IMG/VR virus record: IMGVR_UViG_3300013099_000055
Location: 1 to 31,390 of that record
Origin: a virus
DNA: 31,390 nucleotides
Direction: 5' to 3' (one strand)
Positions within the stretch are counted from its first letter, which is position 1. The number at the start of each line of letters is the position of its first letter. The notes beneath the pieces are model-generated. The model made no database searches and had not been told where the DNA came from. It saw only the letters and a list, made by a program, of their open reading frames with translations. Below, in pieces: positions 1-6,397 of this stretch. Position numbers and translations under genes: made by a program.

Positions 1-1
1 A

Positions 2-169
2 AAGAAAAAAGATGACCTTGCTAGCATGAAGAACTATTTTCAGGGCGTTGCTGGATACGTTGTTAGGGGCATACCAGACTGCGCAGATAAAATGGCTGCG
101 ATTAGATGCTTGAGAGAGTCTTTGCACTGGTGCAACAACGCGATTATGCAAGAAGAGGGCAAAGAATGA
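2..169 (+). CDS. Acb2/Tad1-type hairpin protein, C-terminal part (5' end cut by window)
   Basis: An open frame runs from the window edge to a TGA at 167-169, giving 55 residues; the start lies outside the window. The C-terminal half, from about residue 24, contains IPDCADKMAAIRCLRESLHW followed by CNNAIM. This matches the pattern I know for the Acb2/Tad1 hairpin family (formerly DUF7681): a short acidic or Cys/Pro turn, then a helix of the form A-x-x-x-L-x-E-A-x-x-W-x-N-x-A-I. Characterised Acb2 and Tad1 proteins sequester cyclic nucleotide signals of CBASS and Thoeris defence; many family members are untested. The stop overlaps the next start as ATGA at 166-169, so the two genes are translationally coupled. 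The family call rests on remembered motif similarity and the N-terminal helix is only partly visible. Confidence 0.6.
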   Translation, partial: KKKDDLASMKNYFQGVAGYVVRGIPDCADKMAAIRCLRESLHWCNNAIMQEEGKE

Positions 170-360
170 TAGTTAGAGAAGCAGCTACCCTTATAGTTAT
201 GGCTGTGATGGGGACGGTTCTAGCGCTCCAAGGGCTGGAAAAGGTTAAGGAAATGAAAAATGAAACTCAGACAGAAGTTTGCGTGGAATATCTCGATGAC
301 GCAGGACATAGAATCAAAGAGTGTGAGATTCACGAAGTAAAGCGCGGAAAGTCTAGGTAG
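166..360 (+). CDS. small single-pass membrane protein
   Basis: 64 aa. I chose the ATG at 166 because it overlaps the upstream TGA (ATGA) and follows GAGGG at 155-159 with normal spacing; a longer in-frame start at 106 would lie inside the upstream gene. Residues 7-22 (TLIVMAVMGTVLALQG) form one hydrophobic segment. A charged tail follows with two cysteines (VCVEY, KECEI) and a basic end (KRGKSR). Function is unknown. Coupling to the Acb2/Tad1-like gene suggests co-expression and possibly a shared role in host interference, which is inference. The last 8 bases overlap the end of the convergent leftward gene. Confidence 0.6.
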   Translation: MIVREAATLIVMAVMGTVLALQGLEKVKEMKNETQTEVCVEYLDDAGHRIKECEIHEVKRGKSR

Positions 361-601
361 ATTTCCCGGCCTTCTCTTCTTTTCGCCACTTAAGGAAGCC
401 GTAGGATGCAAGGCAGAACGACACAGCGTGTCCGATGCACTGACTCAATAGCCCGATATCAATAGTTCTGCCGATGAAATATGATATCGCGGCTAGCGAG
501 AACAGCCATCCTACAGACATCTTTTTAATCTTAAGATAAGACCCGACATGCACACATATTATTGCAAGCATATCGGTGAATTCAAAAGTCCAGCTATCCA
601 T
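353..601 (-). CDS. small polytopic membrane protein (half-PnuC-like)
   Basis: 82 aa with about three hydrophobic segments: residues 8-21, 28-44 and 49-68. Each is separated by short basic turns, and the tail is very basic (KWRKEEKAGK). The pattern SYLKIKKMSVGWLF then YGFLKW resembles the small phage membrane proteins that look like half of a PnuC transporter. That resemblance is from memory and no transport function is claimed. It is the last gene of the leftward operon and ends 8 bases inside the end of the convergent rightward gene. The Shine-Dalgarno site is weak (AGAAG next to the ATG), so translation may depend on coupling to the regulator gene just upstream. Confidence 0.55.
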   Translation of the reverse strand: MDSWTFEFTDMLAIICVHVGSYLKIKKMSVGWLFSLAAISYFIGRTIDIGLLSQCIGHAVSFCLASYGFLKWRKEEKAGKST

Positions 602-604
602 CTT

Positions 605-1498
605 CTATCGGTTAAACTCCTTCGGAAATACGCCAGACATCTTTGGATTGGGTGAGACTCCGTTATTATATTTAACTGGCACATGAACATTGCCATTCTG
701 ATTTTTAGCCGCTTCGCTCCCGCTTTTGATAGCCTGGGTTGCCATCATTTGTTGCTGCATGCTCATGCACTGCATAACCGTGCTCATCATGTTAAGTTGG
801 GCATCTTGCATTTGATTTAGCCTGTGCAGCATATCATTAATGTCTAGCCTCATTTTGCATAGGGATTCATTGGCTTCTTTAACTTCGCGCGTGGTTTCAA
901 CGGGGATACTATCAACTTCCGGCATTTCAGGTTCAATATCTGTGGAAAGCGCTCTAAGTTTATCTTCATTTGGAGAGCAAGCCTTTTTCATCTCCGCTAT
1001 GACCTCAAAATCTTCCTGGGTGGTTGGATATTCCCATAAATGCCGCTTGTATGGCATATATAGTACTAGCTTGTCGATGGTAGGGCTTGATGGCTTTGAG
1101 TCATAATTCATCAGCTTGTAAAAGCCACCTTTTGACATTCCAATGAGCTGATGTATGTCTGCTTGAGAGCATCCTGATTCATTAACGATATATTTAATTT
1201 TATCAGGCACAGTTTCACCAATTAAAATCTTGGGGAATTTTATTTTTCTAATTTTATTTTTCTGAATCTTGGCTTTTTCCTTGGCCTTGGTTATATGCTC
1301 AACCATGTCATCTATAGTCTTGAATCTTTCATCTGTAACGACATCGCCATATACTTTTGTCCATCTATATAGATTTGCAACACTGACACCCAGGTATGCT
1401 GCCGCTTGCGAGGTTGTTTCGAACTCCAGCCCCTCTTTAACTGCACCAACTATCTCCACTAGTCCGTATCTGGCTTTATTTTTATTTTTATTTTCCAT
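605..1498 (-). CDS. DNA-binding regulator with two helix-turn-helix regions and C-terminal coiled coil
   Basis: 297 aa from the ATG at 1498. This start follows GGGAG with proper spacing and sits two bases after the upstream stop; a longer frame to 1561 would overlap that gene. Residues about 25-50 (FETTSQAAAYLGVSVANLYR) look like one helix-turn-helix. Residues about 100-130 (SGCSQADIHQLIGMSKGGFY) look like a second, Cro/CI-like one. A basic linker (KAKIQKNKIRKIKFPK) joins them. The C-terminal third is a Met/Gln-rich amphipathic stretch, probably a coiled coil for oligomerisation, followed by a low-complexity tail. It likely regulates phage promoters, possibly the palindromic switch upstream of its own operon; this is inference. 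No catalytic or peptidase (LexA-like) domain is visible, so it is not a classic cleavable repressor. Confidence 0.55.
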   Translation of the reverse strand: MENKNKNKARYGLVEIVGAVKEGLEFETTSQAAAYLGVSVANLYRWTKVYGDVVTDERFKTIDDMVEHITKAKEKAKIQKNKIRKIKFPKILIGETVPDKIKYIVNESGCSQADIHQLIGMSKGGFYKLMNYDSKPSSPTIDKLVLYMPYKRHLWEYPTTQEDFEVIAEMKKACSPNEDKLRALSTDIEPEMPEVDSIPVETTREVKEANESLCKMRLDINDMLHRLNQMQDAQLNMMSTVMQCMSMQQQMMATQAIKSGSEAAKNQNGNVHVPVKYNNGVSPNPKMSGVFPKEFNR

Positions 1499-1499
1499 C

Positions 1500-1763
1500 T
1501 TAAAACTCCCTAAGTAAGATTGCCTTTTTAACCGGAGCGCATAGTATGTGTACGCCCCCATCTTTTATGATTCTTGAAAGTACGTGCAGGCAGTGCTGAA
1601 TTTCAACTGGCACCCCGTTTTGAGCCATGTATTCGTAAACACTATCCGGCAGCAGGAGAAACAATTCCCCTGGAACCGAATCAATATCAGCCTTCATTTT
1701 ATTGTAGGCTGCAATGAGCTGCGGCCTAACGCTGTCGATGAATTTAATCTTTTCCTTTTGCAT
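1500..1763 (-). CDS. hypothetical phage protein
   Basis: 87 aa, no recognised family. The N-terminus is amphipathic (KEKIKFIDSVRPQLIAAYNK). A hydrophobic core follows (ELFLLLPDSVYEYM), then a Cys/His-containing stretch (EIQHCLHVLSRI, HILCAPVKK). The start overlaps the end of the upstream gene by 20 bases, and the stop is immediately followed by the regulator's ATG. It is therefore an internal member of the leftward recombination operon. Nothing indicates membrane insertion or a metal site. Confidence 0.5.
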   Translation of the reverse strand: MQKEKIKFIDSVRPQLIAAYNKMKADIDSVPGELFLLLPDSVYEYMAQNGVPVEIQHCLHVLSRIIKDGGVHILCAPVKKAILLREF

Positions 1764-2022
1764 CGCCGTCTAGTTCCTTCCTGATTTCCGCGAAAGTCTG
1801 GTCGAGCGAGTCCATGAAAGCTAAGTATTGTTCCAAGTCTAAACCCTCAGCTGATACCCTTCCGGCTAGGACATACAGGTCTATCGCTAGCAACGATATA
1901 ATTGCACACTTAGATTTCCCGTTCTCAATCTTTTCGTCTATCATCTTGATAGCTTCATTAACTATCAGCCCTGTAATCTGAATTTCCTCATCATGCGTAT
2001 ATGTTTTTGGTTTCTTTGCCAT
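1744..2022 (-). CDS. hypothetical phage protein
   Basis: 92 aa, predicted mostly helical with an acidic C-terminus ending DGDAKGKD. Not recognised. It lies 15 bases downstream of the exonuclease gene and overlaps the next gene's start, so it is co-transcribed with the ERF/exonuclease pair. By position it could be a small recombination accessory protein. That is guilt by association only. Confidence 0.5.
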   Translation of the reverse strand: MAKKPKTYTHDEEIQITGLIVNEAIKMIDEKIENGKSKCAIISLLAIDLYVLAGRVSAEGLDLEQYLAFMDSLDQTFAEIRKELDGDAKGKD

Positions 2023-2037
2023 GCCCTATCATTCCCT

Positions 2038-2649
2038 TTAAGCTCGTGAGTAAATAAAATCTTCAATAAAATCGTCTAGCTTTGCCAGCGCTTCTTTGAA
2101 CTGCGCTATAACATCATCATCCCGCTCAAACCTTTGTACATGTAAATGCATATTTTTAGCCTTCAGCCTATTGTCGAAGCTAATAAAATCACACCACTCG
2201 CGTTCGCCTTCAAAGACAAGCATCTGGAATTGCATCTGTGCTTTAATGTCGGGTGGTATTTTCCCATCCATGTACCTCATGTGCGTTTCAGTGTTGGGGA
2301 TTTTCATTTCCCCCAATCCTTTTGTGCCTATTATCAAATCTGGGCTACAGCCAGCGTATGGCGTTTCATCGCTTTTGCAAAACCCGGTGCCGAAAACGTC
2401 CAGACCTGTTTTTTCAGCGTATGCTTTTGCGGCAACAGGCTCAAGAAGTTCACCGCGAAGCATTGCATCATTCTGAAAGCCATCTTCAATATTCTCGGGC
2501 AAGTCTGTCAGCACTTGAGCCAATATTTGATACTTAAATGTATTAAACTTTGCTGTTGTTTGCAGCTTATGTGCATCTGAAGCGGTTACAACACCGTGTC
2601 TAAGTGCGTGCCATTCTCGTGTTCTTTGCTCTACATCATAAACTATCAT
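2038..2649 (-). CDS. YqaJ/lambda-type alkaline exonuclease
   Basis: 203 aa, the usual size for phage YqaJ-domain exonucleases (lambda Exo is 226). In order: REWHALRHGVVTAS (residues 11-24), the family's W-x-x-L-R-x-G-x-x-T-A-S signature; GELLEP with E70; GCSPD with D104; GEMKIP with E114 and K116, the D...ExK metal-binding core; and QMQFQM at 139-144, the glutamine motif on the following helix. The family degrades the 5' strand of duplex ends to leave 3' overhangs for a single-strand annealing partner. That partner, ERF, is the gene directly upstream, with a 4-base ATGA overlap at 2646-2649. The GEMKIP form replaces the commoner GE-I/L-K-C/T-P. Confidence 0.9.
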   Translation of the reverse strand: MIVYDVEQRTREWHALRHGVVTASDAHKLQTTAKFNTFKYQILAQVLTDLPENIEDGFQNDAMLRGELLEPVAAKAYAEKTGLDVFGTGFCKSDETPYAGCSPDLIIGTKGLGEMKIPNTETHMRYMDGKIPPDIKAQMQFQMLVFEGEREWCDFISFDNRLKAKNMHLHVQRFERDDDVIAQFKEALAKLDDFIEDFIYSRA

Positions 2650-3413
2650 CTCGCCGCCTTTTTAGCATCTGCTGCTATCTTATTTGTTAACTTTGTTTGA
2701 AGTTGGAGAAACACGCATAAAGGCATGTCAGCCAGACCATCGAAGTCGGAGCGTCTTTTTGCGTGGGAAACCACAACATCAAAGTCCGATCCAGCTTCCA
2801 CTATCAGCCCTGAAAGCTCCCGAGCCTTCTCAACTCCAATAGGCATCATGTCAGGCGACAGAACCGCGTTTTCCTTAATGGCCTCAGCTTCCTTGGGTTC
2901 CCATGGTTTAATCGCATTGTCCCGTGCCTCTTTGGCTTCTTCATTTTTAGCGTATGAATCTAGGTCTTTATTGTTATCCAGTGCTAGCAGCCCTGATAGT
3001 GCCATTTTGCGTGCATAACTCGTGCTGGTTCCGGTAGTTTGCGCGACATCCTGCCCTTTTTTATTATCTGGCTCCCTGGCTAACGCTGTTGCGAATAGGC
3101 TGTTTTCTCCGTCTGAGAATGTTGCAGTGGATTTTATATAGAATCTATCTCCGCAAAAAACAATCTCATCTGACAGGTTAATAAAACACCCGGCTGGCAC
3201 TACGCTTTTGAACGCTTCCAGGATGCCATCACAGGTTCGATAGTTATAGTTTCCAAATTTATTGTGCTCCGCTTTCGGAGACTTGATAGCGTTTTGAACG
3301 AAATATAACTTTTGGTTCAGGGACTTATTATGCATAGCCTCTTTAATGAAACTCAGCTCCTCAGCCCCACCGTCCATAAGATTACCTTCAATCTGTTTTT
3401 CATCCGTTGTCAT
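2646..3413 (-). CDS. erf: ERF-family single-strand DNA annealing protein
   Basis: 255 aa from the ATG at 3413, chosen because GAGAGGG lies 7 bases upstream. The ATG at 3419 would be too close to that site, and the open frame to 3476 lies across the promoter. ERF signatures are present: KFGNYNYRTCDGILEAFKS (residues 52-70, matching F-G-x-Y-x-Y-x-x-x-x-x-I-L-E), FYIKSTATFSDGENSLFATA with ALARE (91-114), and QTTGTSTSYARKMALSGLLA then LDNNKDLDSY (125-154, matching T-G-x-x-x-S-Y-A-R-K-x-A-L-x-G-L). P22 Erf anneals complementary single strands and circularises terminally redundant genomes after injection. The first gene of the leftward operon, it is coupled to the exonuclease. Confidence 0.92.
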   Translation of the reverse strand: MTTDEKQIEGNLMDGGAEELSFIKEAMHNKSLNQKLYFVQNAIKSPKAEHNKFGNYNYRTCDGILEAFKSVVPAGCFINLSDEIVFCGDRFYIKSTATFSDGENSLFATALAREPDNKKGQDVAQTTGTSTSYARKMALSGLLALDNNKDLDSYAKNEEAKEARDNAIKPWEPKEAEAIKENAVLSPDMMPIGVEKARELSGLIVEAGSDFDVVVSHAKRRSDFDGLADMPLCVFLQLQTKLTNKIAADAKKAAR

Positions 3414-3443
3414 GTTCATACCCTCTCTAAGTATTGTTTGTGT

Positions 3444-3489
3444 TTGCAGTTCGTGAGGCCATTGTGATACAATCATCTCAACAAGTCAA
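3444..3489. promoter_or_regulatory. overlapping divergent promoters sharing a palindromic operator
   Basis: Rightward: -35 TTGCAG at 3444-3449, an 18-base spacer, and -10 TACAAT at 3468-3473. Leftward: -35 TTGACT (complement of 3484-3489), a 17-base spacer, and -10 CACAAT (complement of 3461-3466). Both -10 boxes lie inside a perfect 5+5 inverted repeat, ATTGT-GAT-ACAAT, at 3461-3473. The promoters cover the same DNA, so polymerase can occupy only one at a time. They drive the small-gene operon starting at 3513 and the ERF operon starting at 3413. The binding protein is not identified; candidates are the two-HTH regulator and the ribbon-helix-helix-like product of 3513-3728. Confidence 0.65.
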
Positions 3490-3512
3490 GTAAAACTAAA
3501 TAAGAGGGCAAA

Positions 3513-3728
3513 ATGACAACAACAAAAAGAGCGCCGGAAAAGCTGGACGTTAACGGGCTACCGGTTCGAAAGCGGATCACAAAAGGGGCTAATGAGTACA
3601 TTGGTTCAAGGCTTACCAGAGAAGAGAAAGACCTGATTTATGAGGCGGCTAAAAGCCTTAGGTTAACCATCGGCGCTTATATACTGGAAGCTTCCCTAGA
3701 GAGAGCCAAGGCGATGCGGGATGATTAA
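3513..3728 (+). CDS. small basic protein, ribbon-helix-helix-like
   Basis: 71 aa. The ATG at 3513 follows GAGGG with good spacing. The middle and C-terminal parts read as a short strand (NEYIGSRLT), then a helix (REEKDLIYEAAKSLRLT), then IGAYILEASLERA. This strand-helix-turn-helix layout, with the TREEKDLI motif, is typical of Arc/MetJ or DUF1778-like ribbon-helix-helix proteins. The N-terminus is a basic tail (KRAPEK, RKRITKG). As first gene of the rightward operon next to a palindromic promoter it could be an autoregulator; that role is inferred. Confidence 0.6.
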   Translation: MTTTKRAPEKLDVNGLPVRKRITKGANEYIGSRLTREEKDLIYEAAKSLRLTIGAYILEASLERAKAMRDD

Positions 3729-3975
3729 ACTCGGCGACGAAAGTGATGAAGAGCAACATCTACGCGGGTTGGCTGATAGAAGGTTTGAGCATAGCTTGAA
3801 GTCCTTATTCTTTATATATGAGGGTGATACATATCAGATTGAGGAGACTAGCTCTAACGAAGGCCGCTTTACCCTGTATCTACTACGTCCAGATAAAAAA
3901 AAGGCGCTTGTTAAATTGGATAAGTGTCAGAACATTTTGAGCTGGCTGTTCCATGGGGATTTTGACGGTGAGTGA
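3721..3975 (+). CDS. hypothetical phage protein
   Basis: 84 aa, overlapping the previous gene by 8 bases. Acidic N-terminus (DESDEEQ), then alternating strands: LFFIYEGDTYQIEE, RFTLYLLRPDKKKALVKL and CQNILSWLFHGDFD. It looks like a small beta-rich domain. Not recognised. Confidence 0.5.
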   Translation: MIKLGDESDEEQHLRGLADRRFEHSLKSLFFIYEGDTYQIEETSSNEGRFTLYLLRPDKKKALVKLDKCQNILSWLFHGDFDGE

Positions 3976-4159
3976 AAGAAAAGTAATTAAGTACCTGGCT
4001 GTTTATGAGTATGAACATGACAGGCTAAACCACAAGGTCAATCATCATTTAAAAGAAGGGATGGAGTTATACGGGAGCATATCTGTAACTAATTGCTATG
4101 ACGGCGATGGCATGGCCTATCAGCTTTATGTACAACCCATGGTGGAATATGATGTTTAA
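3953..4159 (+). CDS. DUF1737-like small protein, copy 1
   Basis: 68 aa. The core KVNHHLKEGMELYGSISVT fits the DUF1737-type pattern: a helix, L-x-x-G-W/M-E-L-Y-G, then a strand. A second member lies at 8567-8797. Both begin MGIL and share H/V-N-x-x-L-x-x-G-x-ELYG followed by an aromatic-rich YQ segment. That similarity supports the ATG at 3953 over the alternative GTG at 3968, even though the GTG has the better Shine-Dalgarno. Function of the family is unknown. Confidence 0.55.
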   Translation: MGILTVSERKVIKYLAVYEYEHDRLNHKVNHHLKEGMELYGSISVTNCYDGDGMAYQLYVQPMVEYDV

Positions 4160-4511
4160 AGTACCTGAAAGGTTTAGAGAAAGTGATGGAATAATGGGCA
4201 GCGATTCATCCATCGGCAACGCAGGCGTGTTTAATTTTCCATCTGTCATTAAGGGGCGCATGCTTCACGCGATAGCATCAGACGGCTCGGGTTATGACCA
4301 CGTGTCGGTTTACGCATCAAAGCATAACGAGCGGTACATACCGCGATGGGGTGACATGTGCTTAGTTAAGGATTTGTTTTGGGGTGAAGACGATACGGTT
4401 ATTCAATTTCACCCAAAGCATTCTGAATACGTGAACATAAACGAGTTTGTTCTTCACCTATGGCGAAAGCAGGGTGTGGAATATGAATTGCCACCAAGGA
4501 CTTTGATATGA
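4152..4511 (+). CDS. phage protein of the DUF7694 type
   Basis: 119 aa from the ATG at 4152, which has GGTGGA 5 bases upstream; the upstream in-frame ATG at 4098 lies within the previous gene. The central block HVSVYASKHNERYIPRWGDM then CLVKDLFWGEDDTVIQFHP then YVNINEFVLHLWR matches, from memory, a widespread phage family annotated DUF7694 (pattern W-x-x-M-C-x-I-K-x-L-F-F ... Q-x-H-P ... Y-V-N-x-H ... L-H-L-W). Biochemical role unknown. It ends in an ATGA overlap with the next gene. Confidence 0.65.
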   Translation: MFKVPERFRESDGIMGSDSSIGNAGVFNFPSVIKGRMLHAIASDGSGYDHVSVYASKHNERYIPRWGDMCLVKDLFWGEDDTVIQFHPKHSEYVNINEFVLHLWRKQGVEYELPPRTLI

Positions 4512-4690
4512 AATGGATTCTATTTATATGGTTATTTGGCGCGTATAGCGGAAGTCTTGACCACGTGGAATTTAAGACTAGAGAAGAGTGCGAATACGCA
4601 TTGAATGCAGTTAAGGTAAAGAGCAATGGGTTGCTTGCTCCTGCTATAGGCGGTGTTTGTGTGGAGGTTTCCGATGATAGATTGGGATGA
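4508..4690 (+). CDS. small exported or membrane-anchored protein
   Basis: 60 aa, starting in the ATGA overlap at 4508. The N-terminus MKWILFIWLFGAYSGS is a hydrophobic segment like a short signal peptide or anchor. The remainder, HVEFKTREECEYALNAVK then GVCVEV, has two cysteines spaced like a disulphide-bonded small periplasmic domain (F-x-T-x-E-x-C ... A ... C-V). Not recognised as a named family. Confidence 0.5.
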   Translation: MKWILFIWLFGAYSGSLDHVEFKTREECEYALNAVKVKSNGLLAPAIGGVCVEVSDDRLG

Positions 4691-4841
4691 GGTTTTTACA
4701 GAGGAAACTCTACATAAGGTTGTTGGTGTATGTGGTGCCGCTGTAGTAATTTCTTTGTCTGCTGTAATGTCAGTTGGGTGTATGGCCCTTGTTTGGATTA
4801 TGGTTTTTGGCTCTAGTTCAGGGTGTGAGGGTGCGGCATGA
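4674..4841 (+). CDS. small single-pass membrane protein
   Basis: 55 aa from the ATG at 4674, which has GGAGG six bases upstream; the in-frame ATG at 4653 lacks a ribosome-binding site. After an acidic N-terminus (MIDWDEVFTEE) comes one long hydrophobic stretch, residues 14-46 (VVGVCGAAVVISLSAVMSVG and following). The end is short and polar with a cysteine. Coupled on both sides by overlaps. Function unknown. Confidence 0.5.
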   Translation: MIDWDEVFTEETLHKVVGVCGAAVVISLSAVMSVGCMALVWIMVFGSSSGCEGAA

Positions 4842-5089
4842 AAATCAGCGAATTAAAAAAGGTGCTTGAACAAGCTGAAAATGAAGTCGGAGATTGCGAG
4901 GTGTTTCTTACGGATAGATATTCAAAATACCACGTTAAATGGGCTGATCTCTTTAACGGTGAACCTCACGTACAGAGCGGAGTGTACCTTAGAGTCGGCA
5001 AAAGATGGGGTGCGGAGTTATGGGGCGGCAAAATAGAACCTGTATGCGAAATGATAACGGACGGGGATGAACCTAAGGATGAAAAATGA
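4838..5089 (+). CDS. small phage protein, MKxSEL-type N-terminus
   Basis: 83 aa; GAGGG upstream and an ATGA overlap with the previous gene. The start MKISELKKVLEQAENEVGDC followed by EVFLTD fits the common phage pattern in which an N-terminal helix (M-K-x-S-E-L-I-x-x-L) is followed by D/G-D-x-x-V-x-V strands. It belongs with the genes at 5086, 5750, 6012 and 6206. No biochemical role is known to me. Confidence 0.55.
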   Translation: MKISELKKVLEQAENEVGDCEVFLTDRYSKYHVKWADLFNGEPHVQSGVYLRVGKRWGAELWGGKIEPVCEMITDGDEPKDEK

Positions 5090-5298
5090 GTGTAGGAGAG
5101 TTGATTGAAAAACTTGAATCTTTTGCTAAAGAGGCAGATATTTGCGTTTCAGGAAAGGAAGGGTACCTTCACCCTATCCATGACGTGAAATTAATGCTGG
5201 CTCAGGATGGGAGTGGCACGATTTGCATTCAGGCCAATCATTCTGAGGGTTTTATGAACTGTAGTGGAGAATTTGTGGTGCATGATGATACCAGATAG
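5086..5298 (+). CDS. small phage protein, MKxSEL-like family
   Basis: 70 aa, ATGA-coupled to the preceding gene. The N-terminus MSVGELIEKLESFAKEADIC keeps the helix and following strand of the MKxSELIE family in diverged form. The rest is beta-rich (VKLMLAQDGSGTICIQAN). Unknown function; placed here by similarity to its neighbours. Confidence 0.5.
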   Translation: MSVGELIEKLESFAKEADICVSGKEGYLHPIHDVKLMLAQDGSGTICIQANHSEGFMNCSGEFVVHDDTR

Positions 5299-5527
5299 AA
5301 CAAAACAAACGATTGATGATTACGTTAAGCACGGATGGAACCCAGGGGGTTTTGTAACGGCTGTTTTAGCAAACGACCTGATGAATTCTTTTGGGCGCGC
5401 TGATGAGGAAAACCAGGTTGCCATGCTTAGCATCGTAAAATACGTTTACAACAATACGCCAATGAGTTGTCACGGCAGTTATGAGGCAGTTAATGCGTGG
5501 CTCAAGCATGAGAGGCTAGGGGAGTAA
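5282..5527 (+). CDS. conserved phage protein (GGFVTAVLxNDL family)
   Basis: 81 aa from the ATG at 5282 (a second ATG is in frame at 5285). The motif HGWNPGGFVTAVLANDLMNS, then FGRADEENQ, then YNNTPMSCHGS and VNAWL is a recurrent small protein in tailed phages. I recognise the pattern (Y-V-x-x-G-x-x-P-G-G-F-L-x-A-V-L-x-N-D-L ... A-D-x-x-N ... G-S) but know no assigned function. It overlaps the end of the previous gene. Confidence 0.6.
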   Translation: MMIPDRTKQTIDDYVKHGWNPGGFVTAVLANDLMNSFGRADEENQVAMLSIVKYVYNNTPMSCHGSYEAVNAWLKHERLGE

Positions 5528-5532
5528 TGAAG

Positions 5533-5763
5533 ATGAAAGAACGTGAACCAGAATTTTACATTAACAAGACATTCATAGAGCTTATTATTGATAAAGTTAA
5601 ATCAAGAAAAGATTTTTTCGAGCGCGGTGAAAGTGTTGTTTATCCTGGCTCTAAAGAAGATTTTATTTTAGGCATAGAATACGCGCTGGTGCTTTTTGAA
5701 GAGTACAAGCTTTTCGCTGTGCGGCTAGACCATCCAGAGAGGGCGACTGATGAAAGCAAGTGA
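5533..5763 (+). CDS. hypothetical phage protein
   Basis: 76 aa from the ATG at 5533, preferred because GGAG at 5521-5524 is 8 bases away; the in-frame ATG at 5527 is only 2 bases from it. Charged and helical: NKTFIELIIDKVKSRKDFFE, then EDFILGIEYALVLFEEYKLF. Not recognised. Its last codons contain the start of the next gene. Confidence 0.45.
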   Translation: MKEREPEFYINKTFIELIIDKVKSRKDFFERGESVVYPGSKEDFILGIEYALVLFEEYKLFAVRLDHPERATDESK

Positions 5764-6025
5764 GCTGGACACGGTAAGAATGGTTGATGACAGAATTCAG
5801 AGCCTGGAAAGGCAAATAAAAGGGTTTGAAAATATTAATGATAAAGATGTTATTTACATCGCCGGTTATCTGGATGCGTTGAATCATTTAAAGCACGACT
5901 TAGGGTTCCTTAAGGTTTCAGCTGTCGTCGGTGGTGGAAGTGACACGCCATGCAATGAATCCGGCGGCTCTGGTGCGACTTCTAAGTATGGTGTAAAAAT
6001 AAGGTACACAGATGAAAGCGAGTGA
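5750..6025 (+). CDS. small protein beginning MKASEL, copy 1
   Basis: 91 aa. The first 17 bases of the gene, ATGAAAGCAAGTGAGCT, nearly match those at 6012 and 6206, and GAGAGGG lies upstream. After MKASEL the protein diverges: helical region MVDDRIQSLERQIKGFENIN, then IYIAGYLDALNHLKHDLGFL, then a Gly/Ser-rich linker and a short strand end. It looks like a coiled-coil dimer. The shared start is better explained by conserved translation signals or module exchange than by whole-gene duplication. Confidence 0.5.
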   Translation: MKASELDTVRMVDDRIQSLERQIKGFENINDKDVIYIAGYLDALNHLKHDLGFLKVSAVVGGGSDTPCNESGGSGATSKYGVKIRYTDESE

Positions 6026-6223
6026 ACTGATAGAAAGGCTGCAAAAATTGCCACCCGACATGCACGTGGGAGTTTTAGACCCACGGGAAAATTATTACAC
6101 TATTTGCGATAGAGATATTATTATCTCTTCAGTCTACGAGTATGACGATGATGAAAATGAGACTGAGATTCCGGCGGCCTTAATCTGCACTGAGGATGAT
6201 GACGAATGAAAGCGAGTGAACTA
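6009..6223 (+). repeat. direct repeat of MKASEL start sequence
   Basis: The 18-base block ATGAAAGCGAGTGAACT-x occurs at 6012 and 6206 (one difference at the last position) and in near form at 5750 (two differences). All three are gene starts inside the preceding gene's end. The identity is stronger at DNA level than the downstream proteins, suggesting exchange or constraint at this block. Confidence 0.6.
6012..6209 (+). CDS. small protein beginning MKASELIE, copy 2
   Basis: 65 aa, overlapping the previous gene by 14 bases. N-terminus MKASELIERLQKLPPDMHVG then VLDP is the classic form of this phage family: a helix, then L-P-P-D-x-x-V and a strand. Strongly acidic C-terminus (YDDDENETE and EDDDE). 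Near-identical in DNA to the start of 6206-6397 over about 18 bases. No recognised activity. Confidence 0.55.
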   Translation: MKASELIERLQKLPPDMHVGVLDPRENYYTICDRDIIISSVYEYDDDENETEIPAALICTEDDDE

Positions 6224-6397
6224 ATAGAAGAGATTCAAAAAACAATGAAAGAGCACGGAGATTTACCGGTGTTCATTTACGGTGACGGTAAGGTAAACGA
6301 GAACGCAAGAGATGTTTTGGTAAGCTACCAAGATAAGATAGAAATAACACCAGGGAGCGGGTTTCAAGGGTTTCACGAAGGTATCTATTTAGGGTAA
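6206..6397 (+). CDS. small protein beginning MKASELIE, copy 3
   Basis: 63 aa, ATGA-coupled at 6206-6209. N-terminus MKASELIEEIQKTMKEHGDL then PVFIYGDG, then strands ending EGIYLG. It is the last gene of the tiny-gene series and is followed by the structured leader of the replication initiator gene. Confidence 0.55.
   Translation: MKASELIEEIQKTMKEHGDLPVFIYGDGKVNENARDVLVSYQDKIEITPGSGFQGFHEGIYLG

Noticed and set aside
2096-2580. Long rightward open frames across the exonuclease gene
   Set aside because: They are antisense shadows with no ribosome-binding sites; the exonuclease motifs lie on the other strand.
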